The notes under the pieces are model-generated. The model did not search any database. It saw only the letters and a list, made by a program, of their open reading frames with translations, and was not told the DNA's origin. From assembly GCA_029216955.1 (NCBI GenBank), contig JANAVB010012074.1:1-64000 (forward strand): DNA of 64,000 nucleotides. The letters are read 5' to 3'. Shown in pieces: positions 45,023-58,500 of the stretch. Position numbers and translations under genes: made by a program. Source of the DNA: Iris pallida. Taxonomy: Eukaryota > Streptophyta > Magnoliopsida > Asparagales > Iridaceae. Position 1 is the stretch's first letter, and every line of letters starts with the position of its first letter.

Positions 45023-48000
45023 TGTGAAACCCGTAAATTTCTAGACTACAATTTCTATTTGCTAATTAAATTTTTCTAAGTAATGTTATCAATTTGAAGT
45101 TGTGAATTATCAATTTAATATTAGTAATTATTTTAATCATTTTAAATAATGTGTTGTAAATTTATAAAATAATATTATGTAAGAGTTTAGAAAAGAAAAA
45201 AAAATATATTCTTTTCAAAATTGTTAAACAAGGAATTTTGATTGACAGTCCAGACCCGAACCCGGTTAGAATCCTAAGACATAAATCAATTTTAGATTAA
45301 ATAAAGATTTAAAATTATGTTGTAAATTTTCTAAAAAAAAGAAATTATGATTTTGTAAGCCCAAATATTAACCCTTTTAATCTTTAGGCCCAAGCCTTTA
45401 GGCCCAATAGCCAAATCAATTAATTGGGCCAAACCCAATTGTTCAAAACCAATCCTTACCAAGCCTTTAGTTTTTGAGTTTAAGCTCTAAAAGCTTGCTG
45501 TGGGAAAGCTTTGGAATTAATTTCCTTAGTTTTAGAGCTTAAAAGCTCTGAAGGGATTCATTTCCAAACCCAAGCCTCTTTAAGCCCATTAGCCTTTTAA
45601 GACTAAACTTAATTTATGAGAGAGAGAGAGAGAAGTTGAATTCTCATTAGTTGTCCTGTTGGTTTCTTTTTGGAATCGAAGACGCTTGGTCCTCTCGGTT
45701 AGCCACCCGACGCCGACCCCTAGCCTCCCCGACCGGCCGAACGGCCAACTCTTCCTCTCCTATTCCGGTAACTGCACCCCCTTCCTATTTAAGCTCTCCT
45801 CCTCCATCTATTTTTCCCTCATCACCATCACTCCTCACTCCCGTGCCCTAACCCCCAATTTTCCGGCGAACTCCGACCCGAGCCCCGCGGCCCCTTACCG
45901 GGCCATCCGACCGGCGCACCCCAGCCGTCCGATCGCCGGCGTTCAACCCCGCGCGCCCCTCTGCTGTTCCGATCTACTCCCCGGCGCTGACCGCGTGGTT
46001 CGGTACGTGCTGACGGTGTCTCCGTCTCTGTTTCCGCACTGTGACGGTTCCGTTCCGCTTCGGTTTCGGTACACTCTGACCTGATAAATTCTTTTACTGT
46101 CTATGATGATATTGGTCCAACCCAATTCCTGTGGGAATTCGGGATTTCGGATTCGTTCCGTTCCGTTTTTGGTTTCGGAATTTTTCGTCGGATTCGGAAT
46201 TTCTTTCAGTAGATTCTTCCTCTTTAGGAAAATATTGATGTGGATTTTCTGTGGGTTTTTCCGATGATTTCGGGATTTCCGTTTCATTCTCGGGTTTTCC
46301 GAGAATTTGCGGGATAATTTGGAAATCTGATTTTTATACGTAAAACATATGGAGGTTCTGTTCTCTGATTCAGAGTTTCGGATTTATATACATATATATA
46401 TACTGGGTTCTTTGCTATGAGAATAAAGTTTGGATAATGGTATGAAGTTTTTCTTTAGGTTCTGTTGGAGTTTTTGGTTTTATACTTGTGATGGAAATAT
46501 TTTTCCTCTTGGAAAGATGGTTTCTGTTGGGTTGGTTTATTGGGTTCCTTAGTACTATTTGGTTATTCGGTTACATATAAATGCTGGATTGGCTTTGGAA
46601 AAGTATTTCTATATGGATGGTTATATAAATATCGGGTTTGGGATTATTTTGCAGGTTAACGGAAGCACTTCCAGTTCTTGGGTTGACCGAAAACAAAGGG
46701 AATGCTGTCAAAATTTTTGGAAAAAAATTAATAAAATGGTTTTAAAATGATTTTGGTATTTTGGGCGACAACCATAATTGGTTACTGGGCCCCAACGAAA
46801 TGCAAACGCACCGATTCGACCGGACGTTGAGGCAGAGTAGTTGAAAACGAAGTTGGACCAGAGTCTGAGACTTATAATTTTTAAATAATATTTTGGAAAT
46901 TTACTTTTGTTAAATTGTAGGTAATTTTTCGGACTAACCAGTTTCTTTTCTTATTTCAATTTATTGTAATTGTAAGGGGCATAAGCCCAGGCCTGTAATA
47001 AGTAGGAAATAATTTTATTTTATGTTCTGGGTTTGTGGAAAGCGTAGGAAAATTAAAGATATTCTAAACTCATGATTTTCTCATTTTTAAGGAAAAGAAA
47101 ATTTATTCTTTATATTTTTCAAAGTTTTCAAATGAATATATACCAAGTTTTGTACGTAATTTGATAAAATACAAGTTTTCTCGAAAAACCAAAGTAATTT
47201 TGACTTTCTAAAACAACGCACTAGTAAACGTTGTGGTTAACTAAAATTGACTAGGAAAGACAAATAGAGATTGTAACTAGATAACTTGTGATTGCTTCTG
47301 AAATAAGTTTCCGGAATATAGGGTTCGAGGAGGTTTCTGACTGTTAACCCCGAAGTACCGACTCTCCAGTTTGATCAAGTTTAAGGCAAGTACAGTTGTG
47401 ATTGTTTGCAACTTAATTAGTAATAGTAATCTTGCATGCTTAAACCACATTTATACACGGAACTCTCTCCTAGAGTATTGATTGTTATTATCTCATTGCC
47501 TCATTGAATCTAATTGACTCGGGATATTGGGGGAGTAGTGTAGCGTATATGACCAATACCCCTCATTGAATCTAATTGAATCTAATTGTACGAGCTTACC
47601 CCTCTCACACACGGGGATAGGCCGGACCATATCAGTGAATCATCCCAAACCGGTCATAGTCGTTACTTACTCAAATCACATGTTTTCAATTGTAGAACTG
47701 TTGGAAAATATTGCATTTCTAAATTGTTCATAATTGCAAATTGCTAATTATTAGTTGAATTGTAGATTTTCATAATTGTACTTTGCTCCCTCCTGACTGG
47801 AGACCAACATTTTTAGGTTACACTGAGGATGACCTATTCCAGAGTATCTGAGGACTCAGAGCTATTGTTCAACAATCCTGACTTGTACCCGGCGGTACTA
47901 CCTGACGATGATGGCACGGCGTCTCCTTAGATGCTGTTGGTGTTAGTTAGATTTACTTCAGTTTATGGTCTTTAAACTTTTGTACTGGACAAGTTTTTAT

Positions 48001-48149
48001 TATCGAATAAATGTTATTGTGGCAATTTTAGTCTTAAATGTTGTTGAATAACCTGCACATGGATTACAGCTTACTGCCGCCGTCTCATCAACGGTGCAGG
48101 CTGGGCATGATCCGATTCGACCCAAGTATTTGGGGACCGGGTCGTGACA
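45023..48149 (+). mobile_element. Solo LTR (3.1 kb) with CTTAC target duplication
   Basis: It starts TGTGAAACCCG and ends GGGTCGTGACA. It is flanked by perfect CTTAC (45,018-45,022 and 48,150-48,154). A GA-rich tract (45,617-45,634) and a GC-rich stretch (45,690-46,080) probably mark the promoter/leader; AATAAA lies at about 48,005. There is no internal region or second LTR, so it is the product of LTR-LTR recombination. Open frames inside have no family features. Confidence 0.88.
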
Positions 48150-49381
48150 CTTACCATAGTACCTACCCGGTATACTTTCCGACTTCTATTAGAGCCTTAA
48201 CTTTGACTTAATTCCTGCGACCCAATATACGGTTGTGACCTACTCGAAGACCACTATGCACATGCCATTAGTGTGCCACCCAATTGAGGCCTCATGTTCA
48301 ATTTAACACAAAAGTCACTGAAGGCGCATTTTGGGCTTTAGGAACCTAGCTAACCAACCTGACTAACAACTAGCTCAACCACTTGGGTGGAATCCTATTC
48401 TAGGTTACCCTAATCTAGTAGAAATAGTTTTATCATTGGGATCTTATTTAGTCAATATAGATTGAAACCCAATGTTCATCCAACCAACGACTGACGTCCA
48501 ATAGGGAACCCATTAAGACCCAGTGAAACCCATCCATGCATACCACCATATCTGGACTATAAAACCGAACTATTAAAATAGGTCCCTATACCGATTACTT
48601 AGGCTCCACCTCATAGAATGTGCATTCATTCGTAACCCTTATTCCATCTACCTGGAAGTCGCGATACGACCTTGTACTACACTTATACCCTTGCTCGTGT
48701 GTTTAAATAACCACGGAAAAGATCACCATCTTGATTTCTCAAATTCCGTTCTATTTTGGAATTTTGTTTAGATTAGAAATTCGAGAACGGAGTTTCTGTA
48801 TTGTACGGATTGCAAGTCCCTCTAAGAAATGAAGGGTTCTTCGATTTAGCAAGTGACTAGACTATAGTAGCCCAATCTAGCAAACAAGTCAATGGTTCAT
48901 AAACTTTCTTCCTATCTGTATTATTGGATATTCTCTACCGCTCTTGAAACTTCATATTTGCTCTTGATTGTTCTTTCTTATTTTCTTGTCTTTCTTATTT
49001 CGGAGCGACGAATGGCCAAGCTTATTAGAATTTATTAATAATTCTTAGCTACTTGTATAAATTTGTTGCTTGTTAAATTTTGGGTTGTTTGATAGATAAG
49101 GGAGGATTATATATGCCATATGCAGTAGATATCTATTGGTAGAAATTTTAGCAATTAGTTGAAAGATTATAAAATTTTAGCGACAGGAGATTTGATAGAG
49201 TAGTGTGACCAAAGGTGGGTAGAAGTCCTCAAGTATTCGGAGTTATAAAATGGCTAGAAAAGGTTATAAAATATTTTGAGAAATTAAATTGAGGAGATTA
49301 AGGTAATAGTAGATTTTAAATTTTAAGAATAGTTACGAATTAGAATTTCGAGGACGAAATTATTTTTAAGGTGGGTAGATT
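48150..49381 (+). repeat. LARD internal region, part 3, with polypurine tract
   Basis: No gene. It ends GAATTTCGAGGACGAAATT...AAGGTGGGTAGA just before LTR B. The purine tract at about 49,369-49,380 is the plus-strand primer. The GAGGACGAAATT sequence is what remains of the end of a Tekay/Del-type polyprotein gene, as known for that lineage. Confidence 0.75.
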
Positions 49382-52300
49382 TGTAGCTCCCCTTCCCGAA
49401 ACTTTGAAAATATGTTATTTTTAATTATTTTATTCGAATGATAATTTTTTGATTTTTGTAAATAATTATTTAGTTAATTATTACGGTAGATGGTTTTAGT
49501 CATGATTAGGGATTGGAGTACAAGATGACTAGAAATTATGGCACGGATAGTGCAGTAGCGTACTTTGACTAGAGTTTAGCCATGGTAGGGGAAGGCCGAG
49601 CCATAGTGATATCCTAACTAGGAAAACCAGACCAAGTTGTGACATGACCATTATAAATAGTTTAATTATTTATTATTATTATTATTTGAAATTTAAGTGA
49701 TCCGGTTGTACCCGACTGGTCCGGACTGGACCCGGACCGGACCAAGCCCATGTAGTCATATTGAAGATCGATTTCGATCGATCTAATGCCATATTAGAAA
49801 TTCTAATTGAACACACTTTTCGACAACATGTAGGGCTCCACAACCGAATTCGCAGAAGTTGATTTCATCGACTATGCGTCGAGAAATCGGATCCCGAAGT
49901 TGACCGAAAATCTGTTTTAAAAACTAAAAAACCTTCGATATGACGTGCATCCTGCCAATCCGGACGACTTGATCGCGAACCAAAAGCATCGAAAGATGCG
50001 TAATGGCTTCGTGGACGTGTGGGCTTTGACGGAATTCAAATTGGTCGCGTGTGTGCGACGAATTTGATGCGTATCCGTCGAAATTCACCGTATCGGCCTC
50101 TGTACACTACAAAAAAGTTGGCTTTTGGGACAACACTTTTAAGAACTCTAGTTTTAAACGTCCTAAAAAATTATTATTTGGGACTGCTATATTTTTTGTA
50201 ACAAAAAATAAATTTATTGGTAACAGATTGAAAAATGGATCTCTTATTTGGGACTATTAATAATTTTCGTTCCAAATAAATTTTGTTCCCCCCAAAATTT
50301 TTCAGAGTTCCCCCCAAAAGTTTTCCCGTGTGCTCGTGGAGTATAAGAAAACCAAAATCTGCAGCAGTGCTATAAAGGGGGGAAACACTTTTTTCAGCGG
50401 TGCTCTGAAGGAGAAAAACAAAATCTCCTCCTCCTTTCTTCAACGATTCTCTGAAGATCTCCTCCTCTTTCTCCTCCTTCTCTCCTAACAACATAATTTT
50501 AGGGCAAATAGTTTTTTTTTTGCTTTACATGTCTGGATACAATTTTGTCTAGTGAGATTTCGTTACCGTCCCTGACGTGCATCAGCAATTTCGTAGCCGA
50601 CATCTGTATTCCTCAGCAACATCAGTAAGATTTCTATTTTTGTTAATTTTTTGTTTGATGAAAACAGGTTAAACTCTGTAAGTTCTTTATTGTTTGAAGA
50701 AAAAATCAATTTTCTTGTTTAGGAACTTTCAAATTAATTATGAAAGACGTTCATACAGACTTCTCATTATTTAGGTGGAAAATTTTACTTTTGATGTGTC
50801 AGGGAGTGATATTTTGTTTGTTTGGGAGTGCTTTCCTCCTTCCATATGTCTATGATATTATGGTTTCCAGTTTAATTCATATGACAGCTTAGTTGTGTGA
50901 AAGGGAAGCCCCCAGCTAGCAGGGTTGATATAATGATGTGAAATATTTAGGGAGCAACTTCCACACATCCACAGATGATCAAGAAAGGTATTGTGTTGAT
51001 TCCCTTTTCATGGTTTTCTGATAGTGAAGTAGAGAGAACCATTGGTTCCTGATATTTCAAGCAACGTCGAAAAGCCTATCTAGACACATGCTAATACCGT
51101 AGGGCTTCCTAGAAGCATTAACACTGCAAAAATAATAATAATCGAACCCATGTTTTTGTTGTGTCAAGCATCAAAATGACACTTTCCAAAATATGCTAGG
51201 GCAGGACAAACCTTATGTGTGTGTGTATCGTCGTGTTTGTATCGTGTCGAGAAATATTCATGTCCGTGTAACATAAGCATACATGAAGGTAACTAAGTTG
51301 CCCCTTTGTCCATTGGCCCTGTTAGACCAACGAAGAAAGATCCTGGCAGAGGTTACCATATGCAAATGTTGGGCTTCTATGTGCTTCCACTATAAAAAAA
51401 TTGAGCACTACCTATCTCATAATTAATGAGATCAATTTTGACCAATATTTGTGTGCATGTAGTACTGCAAACAACTCATGGCAAGACGGTGCAGATATGA
51501 ATTTTGAAATAAATTCACCTGTTACCTCTATATTGATTCCGCCTATAGTTGAATTGTAAAACAGTGCACCTTCTTCTGGAATTAATTGCTTAGTTTGGTG
51601 TACAGATCTTGTTCAAAACACTTGCTCCTATAAAAGAGGTTCTATGAGGTATCAACAATAATCTATGATTTGTTTCATTATAATCTTCATCTTGTTCATC
51701 TCTCGACTTTATGTTCTTGGCAATGTTTCATATATTTCATTGTTTGCAGTATAGTTATTACTTTTACCGATGCCATTAATTTTTCTTTTCTTTTCAAACT
51801 TTGCTCAGAAAATTTGAAGGGGAGTAGAATTCTCCTTTCCCTCTTCCCATTTGTAAGCACATTGAACAACAAGGAGTGTTCAAATAAAAAAAGGAAATAA
51901 ACTGTCAACTCTGTGTATAATGGATAAAGTCCATTTTTTCACAATAAGAAAAAATATAATATAAAGCCTCTTCTTTCTGTTTGGATCTCATGAGTGAATT
52001 TGAATTGTCAGATGTGTCACTTGTTTATTTTCTTCCCTTTGGTCTTTATGGATGGGTGAGGCATCTTTTCTCTGCTTTAGAAACAACATTTTAGTTCTGA
52101 TTCATTCTGAACTAGAGAGGAATTTAAAGTCTGGTGTCATCAAAGAAATTAAAATTCACATATCGTAAATGCTGGTGGTGCCCCTTCTGATATGCTGCAA
52201 TCAGTTGCCATGAGTTGTGTATGAATGGATGCAGGTTTCCAAGAGTTACTATGTATATATTTGAAATAAAATAAAATCCTATTAGTGAAAGATGATCAAT

Positions 52301-52527
52301 ACTATTTACGGAATGATTGGGGGGCATTTTCTTGCTTTTTAGTCTTATAGATGTACTACATGTTCTGATGATACTTGGACCGAGGCATGTTGATATTATT
52401 AACATGTATTTCTGAGCAGCTTGTAGGGGAAAAAGTTTTGTTAATACTTACATTTTTTATATTCATAATTTTGTCTTATATGTTTTAAATGTCCTTATTT
52501 GGTTTTCCTTCCTGACTTTGTTTTCAG

Positions 52528-52614
52528 GGTACATGCTAGGCATACATGGATGGAGGATGGTAGGAAAACCTAGTGGGCTCTATTTCCAGTCTGGTAGTTA
52601 CAATAGTCCTAGAG
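52528..52614 (+). pseudogene. Exon-like segment in CACTA-2
   Basis: Between TTGTTTTCAG| and AGAG|GTAACA one frame is open (including GWRMVGKPSGLYFQSGSYNS). It is only 87 bp, with no recognised family, so it may be chance. Confidence 0.25.
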
Positions 52615-55589
52615 GTAACATAGGGACAATGCCATGGTTTTTTTGCTAGTGAACTCTTCCCCACTTTACTTTTTATTGTATGTTATGTCTTTTCATGTTA
52701 AATTGTCCTATAATATATCACAGTCGGTTTGGTAGTGACGTCTTTTTATTCGTTACTGTGTAAATTATGTGATACCCAAACTGGATCCATTAATATATCA
52801 CACTTCAATATTTTTTCACTATCATTGGTCCTGCAAACTATGATTTGGATATTCAACTAGCCCAGGAAGTAGTCGATGGTCTTATAACTTATCAAACTAT
52901 CACTGACACCAATTTGACCTGTCAATCTGAGCCATTGATGATGGTATATGTATGTACATATTATATAGTACTATGGTACCTATTTTGGTCTTTTATAGTT
53001 GCGTACTGACATAGACTGGTATCAATTACAGAAATAAAAATATACATTTGGCAGTCCCTAGCAAAGCCAGATCAACCTCTGGTTTTTGAGGAGTTTGTTA
53101 ACCTTACAAATGCAAGTACAAGCTATCTGAGAAATTTCTAGGGATCGCTTAAACGTGTACACATTGCTGCAAAATCCAAAAAAACATATTTGGGTCGATC
53201 ATCTTTGAAATGGTAGAGAAGCAAATTTACAAGGACTTGATGGCTAGCTGAACATAGAAACTTTTGTAGAAACAAAATTGAGCAGAAAATTGTTGGTCTA
53301 TCCATTATGAACTATTATGATCATGTTGTATTGGCTTTGTGGTTTGCTGGTTTTCTCCTTTTCTCCTTTTATTTACCATGATTTAAGGTATCTCAGAAGC
53401 AATTATAAAAGCAGTATACTGCATCACTAGGTGCATCTTATTTTTGTTAACCATGATACTAAGAACTAGAGGAGAAATTTATAAGGTTAATGAAGAAACA
53501 TCTAAAATCTGAGTGGCCATGGCAAAATTCCTGAAAATAAAATCTGAGTGGCACCATCTTTCCATGTAGCCAGTTGAAACCTTCAGCCCTCTCCGTAAAC
53601 AATTTCTTTTGCCTTGTGTAAATTTACTTGTTTGGATGATTGCTTTTATATTTTGTATTAATTATTTGTGGTACACTCATACTTGAACATCACCTAGTCA
53701 TTATTTTGAACTTCATTAGCAGCTTAATTTTGATTTCTTCGCCAATATGACCTAGTGCTATGCATTTAATATAGCTCTTGTTCACACAATCCAGTTTACA
53801 AGGATTTTATAGTTGAATTGTGCCCCTAAATTTTTTTGATGGTTGTGTTGGAATTGCTGGAGAAATTTGAGGTTAAAACCTTTAACAATGTATCATCTGA
53901 AGAACTTTTTCTTGGTAAAGAATGAAAAGGATAGGGAAGAAAATGGATCCATGAAGTATTGGATTTGACTTAGCTTTTATGATATGATTCATTTTTTGTA
54001 ATATATTGTCAGGAGCTTTTTCGGGTGGCCAGTTTGCCAATGGTTGAAAGTTGTATGTCTGGATACAATAGTTGAATGTTTGCGTATGGCCAGGTAAGTG
54101 TTATTATGTGCAGTTTATATATTTTCCAACATCTTAATTTTAGTGACAATGGTAGGAAATACTACTGCAAACATCATCCAATTAGTTTGTAATGAGCCAT
54201 GATCCGAGTGCATAAAGAAAATTGCTTAATATAACATTTGTCGTTGGTATCATAGTATTTGTAGGGGAAGCTCATGAATAAGACTACAATACTCAAACTT
54301 TGAAATAAGAGATGTCAATACTCAAGCATTTGTAGGGGAAGCTCATTTTTTGTTTCCTATTAATGCATGCTAGTATCGGTCGTGGAAGAAGTAGTATGTA
54401 TGTCAGTAAATCTCAGGGCATTGTGATATGTGCACTAGTCAAAGAAAGATGTGGCAATGGTGCTCTAATAGACCAAATACTTTTAGCATATTCTGCTTTA
54501 ACTCCTCGAACATTAATAAATCACTTTAATGAACTCCTCGAACATTAGCAAATCTATATGATGAATGCACCTATGTGTAAGTTATACCTATATTGATAAA
54601 TTTCCATAAAAAGCTATAAAGCAGTAGCAACTATAAATTAGTAGTAATCATATGTATCTTTGTAACACCCTGTTTTCCAGATGAGGGTATTTTTGAAATT
54701 TTGTAATTATAATTATTATTCATTGATATTTATTTCACATTATGATTTTTGGTAATTTTTAGTAATTTTTAAAATATTTAAAACTGTTTTAAGTCATGAC
54801 TTGTAATTTTGATGTGCTGCTAGTGAAACCTGAAAGACTGCATGACCTAGAGCCTAACCATGTCATTAGGATGATTTAATTATCATTTTTAGCCTAAGGG
54901 TATTTTGGTCATTTTGACTTATTTGATTTATTTGGTCATTTGTTGAATTAGTGAATTTCTAGGTTGACTTGACTTGTTGAGACCTAGTGAGCTAGCCTAG
55001 AAGCTAACCCTAGCCATGGTGACCCTAGTCTAACTTAGGGTAACCTACATTTAGTCATTAGAAACTAATTTTAGAATGAGGGGACTTGGTTTAGTAGATT
55101 TAAGTCATGGTTCATAGTTTCATGAAATGACTTATGGCTAAATGATTTATTTTGATCATGACTTGGCCCATGGCCCATAACTAGAAGCCCTAACCCTAAC
55201 CAAACCCTAAATGACCAGCCATAGGGATCCCCACCCTATATAAACACTTATTCTCTAGGGCTTGCCTCCTTCTTTCATTCATTTCAACATTGGAGAAGGA
55301 AAGGTATTGTCCCTCTTGCAAAAAACCCCATAAATCCATTTTAATTCCTTTTTGATCCTAGTTTCTTGCATTAGAACCTAACACTCTCCTATTTTCTGAT
55401 TTCTGAGTTTAATCCCAGCTTTGGGACAATTTGGAGCATTTGGCACCAAGAGGAAGAATCCCCCATTTGAGGCTTTTCCAAGCTTTTTGCACACATAGGT
55501 AAAACCCCTTAAATTGATTCAAACTTCAGTTTTCTTTGCATATAGGGCTAGATCTAGGAGTCCCCTAGGTGTCCCTAAAATTTGGGTGA

Positions 55590-56260
55590 AATTCGTGTCC
55601 GTTTGGTGTCCGTATCGGACACGTGTCGTAGTGTTGTGTAGGTGCTCGATAGAATGTCTCAATGGATTGAATGTTGCTGTTTTTCAAAACAAATTACATG
55701 GTTGTGTAGCCCTATATATGGGGATCAATTATATATATGACTGAGCTTGAGTTGGACACCTGTTCGTGTCCAAAATCGGACACGAACGTGCTGTTGGACA
55801 CTGCACAGGAGAGTACTGTGCTCCCCTGCTGCTCGAGTGTCCTGTAGGACACGACACAGCACCTATGGACACGATACTTGGCACCGACCTAGGGGCCATG
55901 ACTGACATACCACCCACAAAATTTCATGGGATCTCGTTTTGTGTGCACGGAGAGAATCGACCCGCACTGGGTTTGCACACTCATACGCGCGTGCACAGAC
56001 ACGCTCGGATACGCGTCTCGTGCATGCGACACGATCCACGTGGACACTGTCCAGGCTATGGGACACGCTCTCCTAGTCCTGACGAACACTTAGGCACGTG
56101 CACGATGTGTCTAGTGTAGTGAGTCGTGTCCACGAGTCGATTGCATCGCAGCACGATGCAGTCTGTGCACGCATGTGTCTGTGTGTGTTTCATGACTTGG
56201 ACATGCCGTGTCCAGTCGTGGAGACACGTGGGGACTCGTGTGGACTCTGGACACGAGTAC
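55590..56260. promoter_or_regulatory. GGACAC/GTGTCC and G-box cluster in the solo LTR
   Basis: The stretch is packed with GGACAC(G) and its complement, often as facing pairs. It contains CACGTG at 55,620-55,625, 56,037-56,042, 56,095-56,100 and 56,225-56,230. CACGTG is the G-box core bound by plant bZIP/bHLH factors; any regulatory role here is inference. Confidence 0.45.
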
Positions 56261-58364
56261 GACACTACCCTAAGCTATTTTGTATGTATTTCATTGTATT
56301 TTCGAAATTGATATTGAGGATACACATTCTCTGATACTCGGTTTTACTGAATGCATATTTTCAAATCCTAATTCATTCAAATTCCTTTAAATGTGAATTT
56401 ATATGTATATATGTATGTGGATGTAACTGTGATATTGGTTTACATGTCTGTTGCACTGTTATTGCATAGGTTGCTCCCTGTTGAAATGTTGTGTCATGAT
56501 ACTTGTTTAATTCAGAATTTCTAGTTTATTAGTCTCAGTTTTTTTCTAAGTATCTATTTAAATTAGCTAATTTTACATATATGTAGTATTCACAGTTATA
56601 TACATTCAGTAGGTTTTCGAATGGTTGTATATGTGTAGGATTGTTGTTAACTAGGATTTTGGATTAAGGGGTTTTTCTGATACATGTTTGAATGATAGTT
56701 TCAATGAGATTTCAGAGTTTTAATAAGGGGAAATCTGAGAATTTCTAAAATTGGGAACTGATTTGGGTAGTAGGTTGATTCAATGTAGATTCACAAATAT
56801 TCAGCCCCTTGATTTATGTATCAGTCACTTGCATTGCCTATGCACACATGTACACAAGTATGCCACTCACCCACATTCTTTGACTGAACTCTCATATCAC
56901 ATACACACACACACATGGTTGATTTTCTGAGAACTTGAAACTGGAATATAGACATGTTAGGAATGTTGGGATGATGGGTTTTGAGATTGGTGTTTAGAAC
57001 TTGTATGTGTAAATCTGTCACACACACACAGGTATCAAATTTCACATTGTTTTCTGATTTTTCCTGAACTTTTCATTTCTTTCAAAAACTAATGTTTGAT
57101 TGTTTTCTTGTCATGTTGAGTGCATAACCATAATGTGTTTGCTACTGGACTTGATGCATTGATCAGAAATTTGAGTTGGGTATCAGTTGGTATAACTGAA
57201 TGTTAGGGCCTGTGTTGTATATGTCAGGTATTGGTATGACTGAGGGATATCCTAGTCGCATTGCTATATGTGAGTTGTGGGTTCAGTTAGGGTGTATAGG
57301 ACTGGGAAAAAAATGGGTTATATATACATACAGGTAAACTGAGATTTCGATCATAAGTTGGCTTGTATATATATAGAGTGTGTGTGAGTTTTATTAAGTA
57401 TTGTGGGTTGTAATAAGGGCAGTAGAGATAGGAGCTTATGCATTTCCTGGGCTGCATTGCACAGCAGCAGTTGCATTGCATTGCCTGGGCAGCATTGCAC
57501 AACAGGCATTTGCAGCATCTAACAGCAGTAGCAGCATTCCAATGCAGCAGCAGTGCTTGGCTATGCTGCATTAGCAGTAGGGGGAATTCCCCTGGCCTTG
57601 TAATGGGAGTTGTGTATCATAGGATAATAGGTCAGTTGACAGGTTAGTTTGACAGTAGGATATGGGTATGTACATGTGTTTTAAGGTTAGATAACCTGTG
57701 TGAGGGTTAGCCATCATGTGTTAGGCTGGCTTGTTAGTTTCAAATGCATTGAAGTAATGCAAGAGCTTAGGTTGAGTGTTTTGAGAGTAAGGAAGTGGGG
57801 GTATAGGAATTTATATCATGTAGGTTTGAGTGTGTGTGTGTTTTGAGTGTCTTTAGGATATGAGTTAGTGTGTGCCTTTAGGTAGAGCCATGAGGGTATT
57901 GAGGGCTAGGCAGGGAATAGGCAAAGGTAGAGTATAGAGTAAAATATGGAAATAGGATTGGTACCTAGGTAATGGGATATGGGGTAGTGTGTAAGTTTGT
58001 ATAGATATATGTGAACCTATAGCCTTGTGAGAGTGTGTGTGAGTCTAGATGAGTTTGGCAAGCCTATAGGTTAGCCTATATAAATGTTTCCTACTTTAGC
58101 TATGTGCATATGTGTGTTATTATATAAATTAGATTAATATTAATTTATGTATATGTGTGAAGGTATGTAATGGTCTATGTAGAATATAGCTATATGACCT
58201 ATGGCCTATATACAGTGCACATAGCCAATTGGGTGTATACCATGGCTCATAGCCTGAGTGTGTGGTTTGAATGCCTAGTGATTGTGTGGTTGGCTTGTAT
58301 AGCCTAGAAATTGAGTGTGTTTGCTAGTATAGACTTGGGATAGGCCTAGTGAGACTTGACTAGA

Positions 58365-58500
58365 CTATGATTGACCAAGTTTGACTAGTGTACTTGATTG
58401 GAGTTGACCCAGGGTTGACCAAGTTTGACTTAGACCTAGTTTGACCTAGACAGTTGACCAGGGTTGACTTAGAGTTGACTTTGACCTAGATTGGTCTAGA
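58365..58500. promoter_or_regulatory. W-box array in the solo LTR
   Basis: About 11 TTGAC[CT] sites in 135 bp, all in the same orientation, like the array at 22,093-22,425 (opposite strand). This suggests the two LTRs are related. Confidence 0.55.

Noticed and set aside
55514..56334. Several open frames in the GGACAC cluster
   Set aside because: They arise because repeated GGACAC words lack stops in several frames on both strands; no domain.
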